Origin: Anaerolineales bacterium
GTDB lineage: Bacteria > Chloroflexota > Anaerolineae > Aggregatilineales > UBA2796
Length of the DNA stretch: 64,000 nucleotides
Direction of reading: 5' to 3'
Assembly (NCBI GenBank): GCA_015075625.1
Contig: JABTTZ010000001.1
Location: 124,001 to 188,000, forward strand
Below are positions 27,121-36,512 of this stretch, piece by piece (the first letter of the stretch is position 1; each line of letters begins with the position of its first letter). Under the pieces are notes generated by a model that did no database searches, had not been told where the DNA came from, and was given only the letters and a program-made list of their open reading frames with translations. The position numbers were made by a program, and so were the translations under genes.

Positions 27121-28149
27121 ATGAAAACTATTTTGGTCACGGGCGGAGCGGGGTTTATCGGGAGCGCTTTTGTGCGCCATATGGTGGCGACCTACCCGCA
27201 CTACCGGATCATCGTCCTTGATAAGCTGACCTACGCGGGCAATATGGATAACCTGCTCCCTGTCAGCGATGAAGAAAACTATGCCTTTCGGCGCGGGGAT
27301 ATTGCCGATCATGCCACCGTCCGCCACATTTTAGCGACGGATGGCATTGATACGATTGTCAACTTCGCTGCTGAATCCCATGTGGATCGCAGCATCCTTG
27401 ACCCCGACGCCTTTATCAAAACGGATGTCGTTGGCGTTTATGTGCTGCTGGAAGAAGCGCGGAAGGCGGGTATTCAGCGCTTCCACCACGTTAGTACGGA
27501 TGAAGTCTATGGCTCAATCCCTGAAGGGTTCTTCAAAGAAGGCGATCCGCTTGAGCCGAACAGCCCGTATTCAGCCAGCAAAGCCGGCGGCGAGATGATG
27601 ATCCGCGCTTACCATGTGACCTACGGCATGACGACGACCATCACGCGGGGGAGCAACACCTACGGGGAATATCAGTACCCCGAAAAAATGCTGCCCTTGT
27701 TCATCACCGAGGCAATTGATGATCGCCCTCTCCCTGTCTATGGCGATGGGATGCAGGTGCGCGACTGGCTGCACGTTGATGATCACTGTCGGGCGATTGA
27801 TCTCGTCTTACACAAAGGAACACCCGGCGAAATCTACAACGTAGGCGGGGAAAACGAACGCCATAACCTAGAGGTGACCAAGCGCGTCCTGAGCTTGCTT
27901 GGCAAGCCGGAAACGCTCATCCGTTATGTGACAGACCGCCCCGGACATGATCGCCGCTATGCGCTCACCTGCGAAAAGATTCGCGGGCTTGGCTGGCGTC
28001 AGTCGGCATCTTTTGAAGAACTGTTGGAAAAAACGGTGCGCTGGTATCAAGCGAACGAATGGTGGTGGCGCAAGATCAAGACTGGGGAATACCTTGCCTA
28101 TTACAAGCAGCAGTATGCAGATCGCTTGGCGAACGCCGCACAGGGCTAA
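27121..28149 (+). CDS. rfbB: dTDP-glucose 4,6-dehydratase
   Basis: The enzyme makes dTDP-4-keto-6-deoxyglucose with bound NAD, the second step to dTDP-rhamnose. The NAD motif GGAGFIGS is at residues 8-15. FAAESHVDRSI near 82-92 and HVSTDEVYG near 123-131 (with the catalytic Thr-Asp-Glu) are typical. YSASKAGGE (about 150-158) carries Tyr and Lys. Length 342, slightly short but normal. RfbA, RfbC and RfbD are not in the window. It is a single-gene unit closed by the hairpin at 28199. Confidence 0.92.
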   Translation: MKTILVTGGAGFIGSAFVRHMVATYPHYRIIVLDKLTYAGNMDNLLPVSDEENYAFRRGDIADHATVRHILATDGIDTIVNFAAESHVDRSILDPDAFIKTDVVGVYVLLEEARKAGIQRFHHVSTDEVYGSIPEGFFKEGDPLEPNSPYSASKAGGEMMIRAYHVTYGMTTTITRGSNTYGEYQYPEKMLPLFITEAIDDRPLPVYGDGMQVRDWLHVDDHCRAIDLVLHKGTPGEIYNVGGENERHNLEVTKRVLSLLGKPETLIRYVTDRPGHDRRYALTCEKIRGLGWRQSASFEELLEKTVRWYQANEWWWRKIKTGEYLAYYKQQYADRLANAAQG

Positions 28150-28198
28150 CCCTCAGTGTAAAATCAACCGCCCGTGTAAGGTTTGAAAGGGTAGCAGA

Positions 28199-28228
28199 GT
28201 AGGGGCGACCACGTTGGGTCGCCCCTAC
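28199..28228. terminator. Perfect 12-base-pair hairpin between convergent genes
   Basis: GTAGGGGCGACC (28199-28210) pairs with GGTCGCCCCTAC (28217-28228) around ACGTTG. It lies between rfbB and the gene ending at 28303, so it may stop transcription from both sides. The core GGGCGACC is shared with the hairpin at 21735. A small G-rich block follows at 28240-28272. Confidence 0.6.
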
Positions 28229-28302
28229 GAATGGCTGTTCTCCCCTCCCCGCAAACGAGGAGGGGGGGATAAGGGTTCTTTAGAAATCCCTGTGGTTGAC
28301 TG

Positions 28303-29508
28303 TTAGCGCGGCAAATCCATCGGGCTGGTATCGCCAAAGGCAGACGCAACATCGGGGGCATCAGCCTTCTTTGCCCATGCCGAAATCTGGATGGAAAGCC
28401 GCTCGAAAACGCTGTCCTGCGGCATCGCTGTGGTTGCATAGGCAAGGTCGAGGATGCGTGCCTGTATCGTCAGGGTTGCCGTCTCCAAAAGGACAGCATC
28501 GCCCGTTTTTATCATGACTGCCTCGCCCTTCGGGGCAAGTTCGGCACGGGTTGCCTCGTCGCGGTAGGCATGTTCGGTCATCAAGACTTTCGTCAGTGTG
28601 TTTGTGGTGTTCGCATCAAAGACCCATACCTCAAGGGCGGTCACCTTTTTGGGATCACCCACGCCAATTACCTTTGAGACCCCCGCGCCCGTCTCACCGA
28701 GGAACTTCCCGGCAGACGTTTCAATAGCGAACGAGTCATCAAAGTAATCATCGCCCATGATGTACGTAGACATGAATTGGGCAACCGGCGTCCCTCGATC
28801 TACGGTGACGGTTGCTCCGCTCTCAGGGGTGGCTTTGACGATTTTTTCTGCCTCTACTGCCTTTTTGCGGGCATCTTCCATCGCTTTACGGCGTTCTTTT
28901 TCCAGCCCCTCTTGGACTGTCGAAGGCGCTGAAGATTTCCGCTGGAACAGGACGCCAATCGGGATGATTGTGTTGAAGATGATGATTCCGCCAATCAACA
29001 GGGCGGGGACAACCACACACAGCACAGGGGTCAAGTTGCCATTGAAGAAACTGGAGGTCACTTTGGCGATTTGGTCTGGGTTTTCCCGCGCTAAGGGCTG
29101 AATATCCAACAGACGGGGGAGGAGCGGATCTGCCGGATTGCCCGTTTGCAGTTCCACAATCAGCCCATTGACGATTTCCGGTGCATTGCCCAGATAATCC
29201 AATTGAAGTTGCGCGTTTTGTAAGGCGACGGCAGAGGTATTGGGGTCTTGGCGGGCGGCGCTGTATTGCCATGCCGTTTGTTTTACATATTCCCGCTTCC
29301 AAGAATCCCCCAAATGCACCGCTTCGGCAGCGGTGTAGACATTTGGCGAGATGACATATGCCCACAAGAACGCCAAAATAATCCCCAGGAGGAATGTGCC
29401 AAGCGGAAACAGCTTACGCGGCACGCCCTGTGAGATTAAAAATGGGATGGTCTTCGGATCGACCAACGTCCGAAGGGATTGAAGAATGGTACGCTGGCTG
29501 CTCGACAT
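28303..29508 (-). CDS. Hypothetical membrane protein with two membrane segments
   Basis: This protein of 401 residues has membrane helices at about 34-54 (LGTFLLGIILAFLWAYVIS) and 157-180 (VLCVVVPALLIGGIIIFNTI). The loop between them is probably outside. After the second helix comes a charged helical stretch (EGLEKERRKAMEDARKKAVE), then a cytoplasmic domain of about 170 residues with VTALEVWVFDANTTNTLTKV. I do not recognise a family. It stands alone on the minus strand. The 219-base gap on its 5' side (29509-29727) shows no gene. Confidence 0.65.
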   Translation of the reverse strand: MSSSQRTILQSLRTLVDPKTIPFLISQGVPRKLFPLGTFLLGIILAFLWAYVISPNVYTAAEAVHLGDSWKREYVKQTAWQYSAARQDPNTSAVALQNAQLQLDYLGNAPEIVNGLIVELQTGNPADPLLPRLLDIQPLARENPDQIAKVTSSFFNGNLTPVLCVVVPALLIGGIIIFNTIIPIGVLFQRKSSAPSTVQEGLEKERRKAMEDARKKAVEAEKIVKATPESGATVTVDRGTPVAQFMSTYIMGDDYFDDSFAIETSAGKFLGETGAGVSKVIGVGDPKKVTALEVWVFDANTTNTLTKVLMTEHAYRDEATRAELAPKGEAVMIKTGDAVLLETATLTIQARILDLAYATTAMPQDSVFERLSIQISAWAKKADAPDVASAFGDTSPMDLPR

Positions 29509-29727
29509 AGCTTGGAGACCGCCCTTTCTATGTGGCGGGGGGACACCTGCCCTTGCCGCCCCCTTCGCTGCTGACTACCTAACACAACCTAATTCTATAG
29601 GGTTCACAAACAGGAGACAATCGATTGAGAGAGGAGTGTACCGAGATTTGCGCGAATGCGCTAGACGCCACCAAAGACGATTCTCTCGATGGTCTTCCAA
29701 ATGCGTTTCAAGAGGGATTCCCCTTGC

Positions 29728-30498
29728 TCATCGCCGCCGGAGCATTCCAATAAGCATCCCTGCCACCCCAATCATGCCGAGTCCGGCGATAAACACGATG
29801 GGTGGGATTGTTCCCCGCGCCGATAGGGATACCCGTGCGGGCAGCGTCGCCTCGACAAAGGCAGGTGGATAGGTAAAGGTTGGCTGCGGTCCAAGCGGTG
29901 TCCCTACCCCTCCATCCGCTGCCCGTGTAAAAATGCCCGTTGCCGATGCCTGCATGACCGTTGCCGTCTCTGGCGCGCCGGGCGTTGCCGTCAGAAACTC
30001 TGAGGTTTGCTGCGCACCAGCCGTCGCTACATTCGCTGTGGGCAGTGCCTGTGGGTCGATGATTGGGATCGTCGCCGGATCGCCCCCCGTTAGCACAACG
30101 ACATCCTCATAGACCCACGCTACCCCAGACGCCGCCCGATCATAGCGAATTTGCAGCCACATCCCATAGCGCCCCGTCACGGCAAAAAAGCGCCCCGGTT
30201 TTTCTTTGAACAATACTTGTGAATCAAGGCTTGGCGCAGAGCGTATATTCGCTTCTTCGCGGGCTTCAGCACGGATGGTGCTTACTTCGGGAGTTGGTGT
30301 ACGTGACGGGGTGGGCGATTCAAACGGGGGGGGAGTCTCTGTGCGGGTGACAATGAGAACAGGAAGCGGCGTCAGGGTGGGCGCTTGGGCATCTGCCCGC
30401 TGCCAAAGGCTTGGCAGCAGCAGCAGTACGACGATCAGCGTCAGGCAACACGCCGCCATCAGCCCATAGACCCCGCGCCGCATTGATGTGCTGCCCAT
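29728..30498 (-). CDS. SH3b-domain protein with N- and C-terminal membrane segments
   Basis: The start is ATG 30498, overlapping the upstream stop as TGATG; the open frame extends further but inside that gene. A signal or anchor helix (about residues 10-30, LMAACCLTLIVVLLLLPSL) is followed by a Pro/Thr-rich linker. The SH3b domain spans about 75-135, with ANIRSAPSLDSQVL and WLQIRYD. A Thr/Ala-rich linker leads to a C-terminal helix (IPPIVFIAGLGMIGVAGMLI) with RRR at the end. The domain would face outward and may bind cell wall. It is the last gene of a coupled set with a tandem binding protein and a receiver. Confidence 0.75.
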   Translation of the reverse strand: MGSTSMRRGVYGLMAACCLTLIVVLLLLPSLWQRADAQAPTLTPLPVLIVTRTETPPPFESPTPSRTPTPEVSTIRAEAREEANIRSAPSLDSQVLFKEKPGRFFAVTGRYGMWLQIRYDRAASGVAWVYEDVVVLTGGDPATIPIIDPQALPTANVATAGAQQTSEFLTATPGAPETATVMQASATGIFTRAADGGVGTPLGPQPTFTYPPAFVEATLPARVSLSARGTIPPIVFIAGLGMIGVAGMLIGMLRRR

Positions 30499-32357
30499 CA
30501 CCCCACCGCCCGTATCCCGAAGGGCGTTCCCGTCCCCGGCATAATGATCATCTTCAACGGTTCGTCCATCCCCCACAGATCGCGCCACAAGCGCTGATAC
30601 GTCCCATCACGGTACATTTCTTGGAGCGTTGCCTCCACAAGGATGCGGAATGGCACATCATTGCGCGGGACGGCAAAAGTGAGCGGCGATTTCTCATAGA
30701 GTGTTTTTGTCAGTTGGACGTAAGGCTTGTTCCGTTCTGCTAGGGGGATAATTCGCAGGGCATCGCCAAACAGCACCCGTGCGTTTTGCGTCTCGAACAC
30801 CTCACGGATCGCTTGTTCATCAGAAGTGAAGGGAATATGTTGGATGGTCTGTTCGGGAATCCCCACACTGATCGCCAAACGGCGGGCGATCTCGAACGCG
30901 CCGCTATCGTCGGCAAATGTGCCAATCACACGCTTGCCCAAGCGCAAACTGCCAAAGTTTTCAACGGGGCTGCCCACACGCACCAACATCCGGTAGCCGC
31001 GCTCGGCATACCACCCAACGAAGTCAACACGATCCACCGTCCCCCAATGGGGTTTCACATTGATAGCAAGATCGGCGTTCCCACTAGCAAGGGCATCTTC
31101 GGCGGTGGCGTGCGCCCCCGGTACGATCATCACGCCTACACCCCAGCGCCGCGCCATCTCGTAAATGAGCGCGGCATTGAACGTCTCTAAGATGGAGACA
31201 GTCCCCCGCGCATCGGGCGGCTCACCCAAGCCCGCCACGCGCAGCGCCCCACCGGTTTGGATGATCTCAATGACCGAACGGGCGGGGCGCACGATATCGA
31301 CAGGAAAGGCTTGACACTCCCCGCCTGGGGCGCAGTTGACCGCTCGCGTATCGGCATCCAGATCAGCCCACACCAAGGGGTAGACTCGATCTTCGCTCGG
31401 CATTAGGTCAGGCGGAAACCAGCGATCAAAAATCTGTTTCAGGCGGTCACTCTTGACCAAGCGCTGTAAGGTGCGGTTGATCAGCGTGCGGAGATGATCA
31501 TCATAGCGCAGCATGGCAATGCCATACGGTTCGCTGCGGAACGTGCCATCCATAAGGCGGACGCCTTCAATCTTTCCCCGCACACGCTGATCCAAATCCC
31601 ACCGATCTCCCACCAGCGCGGTAATCTCCCGCGCCCCCAATGCCCGAATCGCGTCGTCCATCATGGCGTAACGGTTGACAGTGACGTTCATCCCATTGGC
31701 GAGGCTGAATCCCCCAAAGGCGGCTTCCCCTGCGCTGCCCACCACGACGCCCACTATTTGCCCATTTAGGCTGAGGACATCGCCGGGCGTATCCGCCATC
31801 GCCAACGCCACCTGCCGATTCACGAAATAGGGATCGCTAAAATCGAGGAAGTCAGGGGCATCGCGGCTGATGATCTGCCCGCCGATCAATACGTCAATTG
31901 TCCCCGCTTGGAGCAGCCCATAGGCATCTTTTTTCGTCACTTGCCGAAATTCAAGGCGTATACCCCAATCTTCGGCAATAGCGCGGAGAATGTCGGCTTC
32001 AAAACCTTCATAATCCCCCGTATCGGTGATCGCCGCGAAGGGGAGGCGGTTGGCGGGCGTTCCCACCACCAGCGTTGCCGGCGTCCGTTCTCGAATCCGT
32101 GCTAAGGCGGTGCGGCTGATTGCCGGATAGGGTGTGGCAGTCGGCGGGGGAGGGACGAGCGTCGGCGGGACGAGCGTCGGGGCGGGCTGTTGGGTAACTG
32201 CCCCAACCCCGCCCACCCATAGAAAGGAGAGAAGGAGCATTGCGCCGACGAGGATCAAAAAAGACCCCCGACGGTTAGAAAGGGGCGATCTCAGCGTCCC
32301 TTTCGTCTTACCCGCTGTTGTTTGGTCAGAAATTGTGCTATCCGTTGAGAAATTCAT
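30498..32357 (-). CDS. Membrane-anchored tandem extracellular solute-binding (family 3) protein
   Basis: One membrane helix (about residues 33-53, FLILVGAMLLLSFLWVGGV) is followed by a Pro-rich linker and two successive periplasmic binding protein folds. The first (about 85-310) has LVVGTPANRLPFAAITDTGDY, EGFEADILRAIAEDWGI and DFSDPYFVNRQVALA. The second (about 345-600) starts ALRVAGLGEPPDARG and has VDFVGWYAERGYRM. Ligands of this family are often amino acids. There is no permease, kinase or cyclase domain. The start at 32357 overlaps the receiver gene by 20 bases; ATG 32363 and 32378 are alternatives. The setting suggests sensing rather than transport. Confidence 0.78.
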   Translation of the reverse strand: MNFSTDSTISDQTTAGKTKGTLRSPLSNRRGSFLILVGAMLLLSFLWVGGVGAVTQQPAPTLVPPTLVPPPPTATPYPAISRTALARIRERTPATLVVGTPANRLPFAAITDTGDYEGFEADILRAIAEDWGIRLEFRQVTKKDAYGLLQAGTIDVLIGGQIISRDAPDFLDFSDPYFVNRQVALAMADTPGDVLSLNGQIVGVVVGSAGEAAFGGFSLANGMNVTVNRYAMMDDAIRALGAREITALVGDRWDLDQRVRGKIEGVRLMDGTFRSEPYGIAMLRYDDHLRTLINRTLQRLVKSDRLKQIFDRWFPPDLMPSEDRVYPLVWADLDADTRAVNCAPGGECQAFPVDIVRPARSVIEIIQTGGALRVAGLGEPPDARGTVSILETFNAALIYEMARRWGVGVMIVPGAHATAEDALASGNADLAINVKPHWGTVDRVDFVGWYAERGYRMLVRVGSPVENFGSLRLGKRVIGTFADDSGAFEIARRLAISVGIPEQTIQHIPFTSDEQAIREVFETQNARVLFGDALRIIPLAERNKPYVQLTKTLYEKSPLTFAVPRNDVPFRILVEATLQEMYRDGTYQRLWRDLWGMDEPLKMIIMPGTGTPFGIRAVG

Positions 32358-32760
32358 GGACATGGCGTAGCAATTCACTGGGCAGCAGTGGTTTTGTCAG
32401 AAAGCCATCGCTGCTGATATTGAAATCGAGCGCGACTAAGGTTGCCTGAGCGTAAGCGGTGACGAAGATGATTCGCGTCCGGCGTGCGCCGCCATCGAGT
32501 TTGCGAATGGCAGATGCCACTTCATAGCCGTTCATCTCTGGCATGGCGAAATCCAACAGAACGAGATGAGGATGAATTGTTGGGTAATGTGCCAATGCCG
32601 ACGCTCCATCGTAAGCGGTGAACGCCTCGTACCCGGCTGTGCGCAGGGTATTCGCCATCATGTTACAAATGGCGCGATCATCATCAACGATCAAGACCCG
32701 TATTTTTTCCAGTTTGCTGTCTGTTTCCCGCTGTTTGTCTGTCATTATGTAAGTCGCCAT
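32338..32760 (-). CDS. Stand-alone response regulator receiver (CheY-like)
   Basis: The receiver domain fills the 140 residues. The acidic pocket is at residues 26-28 (VDDD), the phospho-acceptor is Asp70 in LVLLDFAMPEMNG, and the conserved Lys is in FLTKPLLP. VTAY gives the Thr switch residue. There is no output domain, so it works through a partner. It is translationally coupled to the tandem binding protein downstream. Its kinase is not identifiable; the histidine kinase at 43109 is 10 kb away. ATG 32745 is an alternative start. Confidence 0.88.
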   Translation of the reverse strand: MATYIMTDKQRETDSKLEKIRVLIVDDDRAICNMMANTLRTAGYEAFTAYDGASALAHYPTIHPHLVLLDFAMPEMNGYEVASAIRKLDGGARRTRIIFVTAYAQATLVALDFNISSDGFLTKPLLPSELLRHVHEFLNG

Positions 32761-32823
32761 GCTAGTTAGTGTAACGAGAAATCGGCTGCCCTTTCCCTCC
32801 CTTGACCAATGTCTAATCGACGC

Positions 32824-35589
32824 TTAATCGTCGTTTGGTCTACGAACAGGGATTTTCGTCGTCCCGCCCATGCCTGCTGGCGGACGCGGTTCGGTAGGCA
32901 AATCGGTTGTCCCTGAGGGTGGCAGAGCGTCCGTTGGAGTCTCAAAGTCAACGGCTTTGATGGTGATCTCCATGGTGTCATCTTTTTTACCCTGCACGGG
33001 GATAATTGCCCCTTCGCTGGTATCCGTTGAGATCGGCGGGAGTTCGCGGATATGGACGACGGGAGGCAGTTCAGGAAGGGTCTCCGGTGGCGGCGGCGCG
33101 GCTGACTCCACCGGAAGGGGTGTGGAGTCTTCAATCGCTTGCCATGTGCTGTCCACCTGCACCTGATACCCCGTTGGGAAGGTGATATACGTTCCCATGT
33201 TATCGCGGCGGATGGTCATCCCCCACAGGCGGACGGTCACTGCGTGGGGAAGGGCAAAAACACCGCCAGCAAAGACCTTTCGGGTGCTGATCGGGCGCAG
33301 CCCAATCAGGCGGAAAAAGAGCGCCAGCGGGAATGTCCCTTCTATCTCGTCAATATCACCCAAGCCGTCACCGCTTTCGCTGTTGTAGCCGCCTCGGAAG
33401 GCGTGATCGGTGCGCAGCGCCTTTGCCATCGCCTCCATCAGCCGGCTGAACAACCCCCGTGCGGCGTCCGTTAATTCGCCCCGCAGCGATTTGTTGGCGG
33501 CTGTTGCGGCGTTCTCAAGAAGCGCCTGTACGAAGAGCCCGTTCCAGACCATCCACACGCCGCCGCTGCCACCATCGTTGTTGGGGATGAACGCCGGATC
33601 GTTCGCTGGACAGATGGGCAAGCCAAAGGGACGCCCATAACGTGCCGGATCGTTCAGTGTCGCCACAATCCGCCGCAGACGTTCCTCGCTGCCCACCGCC
33701 CCCGCCCATAAGGGAAGCAATTGAGTCAGGTTTTGGCGGGTGAGGTCTACCGTATCGACCTCCACCGTATAGAGGCGGATGATCCCTTCACACTTCAGGT
33801 AATTCACCTGACGGTACACCCGTTCGCTCACTGCCGCGCCCATGCCGTAATACCAGGCAAAGGCAGTGCTATCAATGGTCTCCTTGACGGCGTTCCCTTG
33901 ATGATCGATCCCCTCAATGACCACCGTGCATTTCGGGGCGCTATCCCGCCCGCCAATGATGCGCACGATGAGGCGGTTGGGCGGATCGAGCGGCGTTTTT
34001 ACGTCAAAGGCTTCATCGCCCTTCCCTCGGAACAGGTAAATCCCCTTCAAAATGGCGTTTGTGTCGCGTTCGCGGTAGAGATACGTTCCGTTCGGCTCGT
34101 CCCACATCGTTTCTAAGGCGGCACGCAGCCCCTCAAGACGCTCTTGGATGAAGGCGGTGTCGCTGGTTTCAGCGGCGCCCCTAGTGTCTCCTTCGGCGGC
34201 AATCTCGCCTAGCGCCAGCAGCGCCGTCCCTTCGGCAATCAGATACGCCGCCAAATCGGGCGCTTCTACCTTTTGAATGTCGGCGTTTTGCGCCCAACGG
34301 CGAAAACGGGCAAAGGTTGGGTTATCGGGGTAGCCGCTCTGCTCTACGGTTGCCCATTCTGGCACAGCGTCGCCATCGGCATCGGTTTCGGGCTGAAACC
34401 AGCCTCTAAAAAAGCGACGCAGAGCGGGGAGCGCCTCTTGGACGAAGGCGCGATCTTCGGTCAGCGTGTAGACCTCGTGTGTTGTTGTTGCCCACAACGG
34501 CAAACTGAGCAGATGCGCCCGCTGCCCACCTAAGCCCACTTTATAATCAATGCCGCCGCTGCTGTCTTGCACGGCAAGAGCATTGCGAATGACGCCCTTT
34601 GCCAATTCCGGGGCGAGGATTGCCGTCGAGGGCAAGATGAAATGGCTTAGCTGTGCCGTTTGCCCGTTCCACTGCCGCCCGTGATCGCTACCATCGGGTT
34701 GGGCGCTGAACCCCCGTCCGGGTGTCCGCGCCGTGACAAACGAGGCGTGGGGCAGCGCCTTTGTTGGGGAGAGAAAGCTCCGCAGCAGGACGTGTATCCC
34801 AAAGCCCAACACAGCATCCCAATCGGCGTTGCTGGTCTCAATGACGGGAAGTGGATTGTTGAGCGCCGCGATCTTGCGGAAATTTGCCTCCCAATCCACA
34901 CGGCTAAGCCAACTGTGCGCCGCCGCAAGGCTCTCGTTCATCGTCGTCAAGCCGGCATGAACCCAGCGTACCTCGCCCTGCCCCTGCCCGCTGATGGTGA
35001 GGGTCGTCGTCAGTTTAGCGCTCGTTCGTTCGTTGGGTCGTCCGCCCGTTTGGGGGGTCGCCTTTTCGAGGATTACAATGGGATGAAGATTGCCGATTCG
35101 CCCCATATGGAGTGCCTCGCTGCCATCATCCAAGCCCAACAGGTTCATCGTCACCGTTTTGTCGTTACGGATCGCTTGGGCAAAGAGTTCTACGCGCAGC
35201 GTGACCGGTTTTTCGGCGGTGTTTTCAACATGAAACCTGCCCCCAACGGCATGTGATTCCATCACCCACAGGTCAAAGGTTAGGCTTAGGCTGTTTGTCA
35301 GTTTCGCCGTGATATGGGTGTAATTGGGGGTGATGCTGCGTACAACGGGGCGTTCGGCAAAGGCGATTGTCTCGTAGATGGTTCGCCCATCGACAATGAA
35401 CATAGGGACAAGCCGCGCCAAGCCCGCCCGCCCGCCATATTTTGTTTGGATAGCGAGGGCTGGCTCTTGCGCCCCACCAAAGGCGAGTTCCCAAGCCTGA
35501 TCATCGGCATAATCCGTGCGCGTCAGGCGGGCATCAGCGGCGAAACGTAAAGCGTGCGGTTTGTCGGCATTCAGTCCCCAGTCACGCAT
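32824..35589 (-). CDS. Large MGH1-like (alpha/alpha)6-barrel glycosidase, putative
   Basis: The protein has 921 residues and no signal peptide. Residues 1-260 look like a beta-sandwich (FHVENTAEKPVTLRVELFAQ). Residues about 270-770 look like an (alpha/alpha)6 barrel of the GH63/MGH1 kind, with GRQWNGQTAQLSHFILPSTA, PEWATVEQSGYPDNP and GGVWMVWNGLFVQALLENAA. The last 110 residues are Pro/Glu/Thr-rich and disordered-looking. The exact reaction cannot be given; glucosidase or trehalase-like activity on storage or surface glycans is an inference. It lies 63 bases upstream of the receiver gene and may share its transcript. Confidence 0.6.
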   Translation of the reverse strand: MRDWGLNADKPHALRFAADARLTRTDYADDQAWELAFGGAQEPALAIQTKYGGRAGLARLVPMFIVDGRTIYETIAFAERPVVRSITPNYTHITAKLTNSLSLTFDLWVMESHAVGGRFHVENTAEKPVTLRVELFAQAIRNDKTVTMNLLGLDDGSEALHMGRIGNLHPIVILEKATPQTGGRPNERTSAKLTTTLTISGQGQGEVRWVHAGLTTMNESLAAAHSWLSRVDWEANFRKIAALNNPLPVIETSNADWDAVLGFGIHVLLRSFLSPTKALPHASFVTARTPGRGFSAQPDGSDHGRQWNGQTAQLSHFILPSTAILAPELAKGVIRNALAVQDSSGGIDYKVGLGGQRAHLLSLPLWATTTHEVYTLTEDRAFVQEALPALRRFFRGWFQPETDADGDAVPEWATVEQSGYPDNPTFARFRRWAQNADIQKVEAPDLAAYLIAEGTALLALGEIAAEGDTRGAAETSDTAFIQERLEGLRAALETMWDEPNGTYLYRERDTNAILKGIYLFRGKGDEAFDVKTPLDPPNRLIVRIIGGRDSAPKCTVVIEGIDHQGNAVKETIDSTAFAWYYGMGAAVSERVYRQVNYLKCEGIIRLYTVEVDTVDLTRQNLTQLLPLWAGAVGSEERLRRIVATLNDPARYGRPFGLPICPANDPAFIPNNDGGSGGVWMVWNGLFVQALLENAATAANKSLRGELTDAARGLFSRLMEAMAKALRTDHAFRGGYNSESGDGLGDIDEIEGTFPLALFFRLIGLRPISTRKVFAGGVFALPHAVTVRLWGMTIRRDNMGTYITFPTGYQVQVDSTWQAIEDSTPLPVESAAPPPPETLPELPPVVHIRELPPISTDTSEGAIIPVQGKKDDTMEITIKAVDFETPTDALPPSGTTDLPTEPRPPAGMGGTTKIPVRRPNDD

Positions 35590-35627
35590 GAAATATCCTT
35601 CTTATGGTTATGGATCGTCACAGGTTG

Positions 35628-36380
35628 TCAGGGTTTGTTGGGGTCGGTGAGCGCCTCGGAGGGACGGGTTAGTTCATCCGTGACCCAAAAACCCGCCAAC
35701 CAGCGTGTCATCTCGTCCAAGACGGGCGGGGGCAGGCGGATCGCCGCATCAAAGCGCCCCGGACTAAAAGCATACAAACGAGCGAATCGCTCCCGCACAA
35801 TAAAAATCAGGTAATCGCGCTCCCAACGTTCCTTTGCCCACAGAATGGTGATTCCATTTTGGCGGCGCATCAGATCGAGAAAACGCCGCCGTGAGGCATC
35901 GGGCAGCGCCCCTAAGGTAAACCGCAGACCGAGCATCCCCCGCAGAATAAAATCGGCTTCTAATGTGCCATCAATGCCTTGTAAATCAATGTTCAAAACA
36001 GCCGCTTCATCTTGGCTTTTGAATTGGGCAAAGCCACGTTTGGCGCGTTTGCCCGGCGCCGGATTGTAATTGGCAGAGGCGAGCAGCGGCGCACTGGGGT
36101 AGCGGCGCATCAATTCCCCATCAAGATCAATTTTGCCGGCAAAGAATTGTTGCAAAATATACGGTGCGCCGCTTTGGAGCGAGCGCCCACTCTCGTTGAC
36201 CTCTATGGTCAGCCGTTGGCGGTCTTCGTTTGTGATGCGTGTGGTGAATTCCCGCGTCAGCCGAACAAGTTCCTCCACCGGAATACCGTCCACCATGCCG
36301 GGGGCATCGCTTGGCGGGCGGGAACGGGTGATCATTGGGTTTTTCAGCCGTGTAATGCTGGCATCGGAATTGTCGGTCAT
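35628..36380 (-). CDS. Hypothetical protein
   Basis: A soluble protein of 250 residues with no signal or membrane segment. Stretches such as GIPVEELVRLTREFTTRITNE, LNIDLQGIDGTLEADFIL and GITILWAKERWERDYLIFIV suggest an alpha/beta fold. I do not recognise a family. It starts the minus-strand unit that continues 38 bases downstream into the large glycosidase, so a linked function is possible. Confidence 0.6.
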   Translation of the reverse strand: MTDNSDASITRLKNPMITRSRPPSDAPGMVDGIPVEELVRLTREFTTRITNEDRQRLTIEVNESGRSLQSGAPYILQQFFAGKIDLDGELMRRYPSAPLLASANYNPAPGKRAKRGFAQFKSQDEAAVLNIDLQGIDGTLEADFILRGMLGLRFTLGALPDASRRRFLDLMRRQNGITILWAKERWERDYLIFIVRERFARLYAFSPGRFDAAIRLPPPVLDEMTRWLAGFWVTDELTRPSEALTDPNKP

Positions 36381-36512
36381 TGCTCTTACCCTCTACCACG
36401 CTTGCCGCTCTGGTTTCCCCTATGCTTTCATAGTATAGATCGGGGCAGCACTTGGGGCGAATTTAGGGTGCGCTGATTCATCCTAGGGGTTACGCACTTG
36501 CCCTCATTTCCC

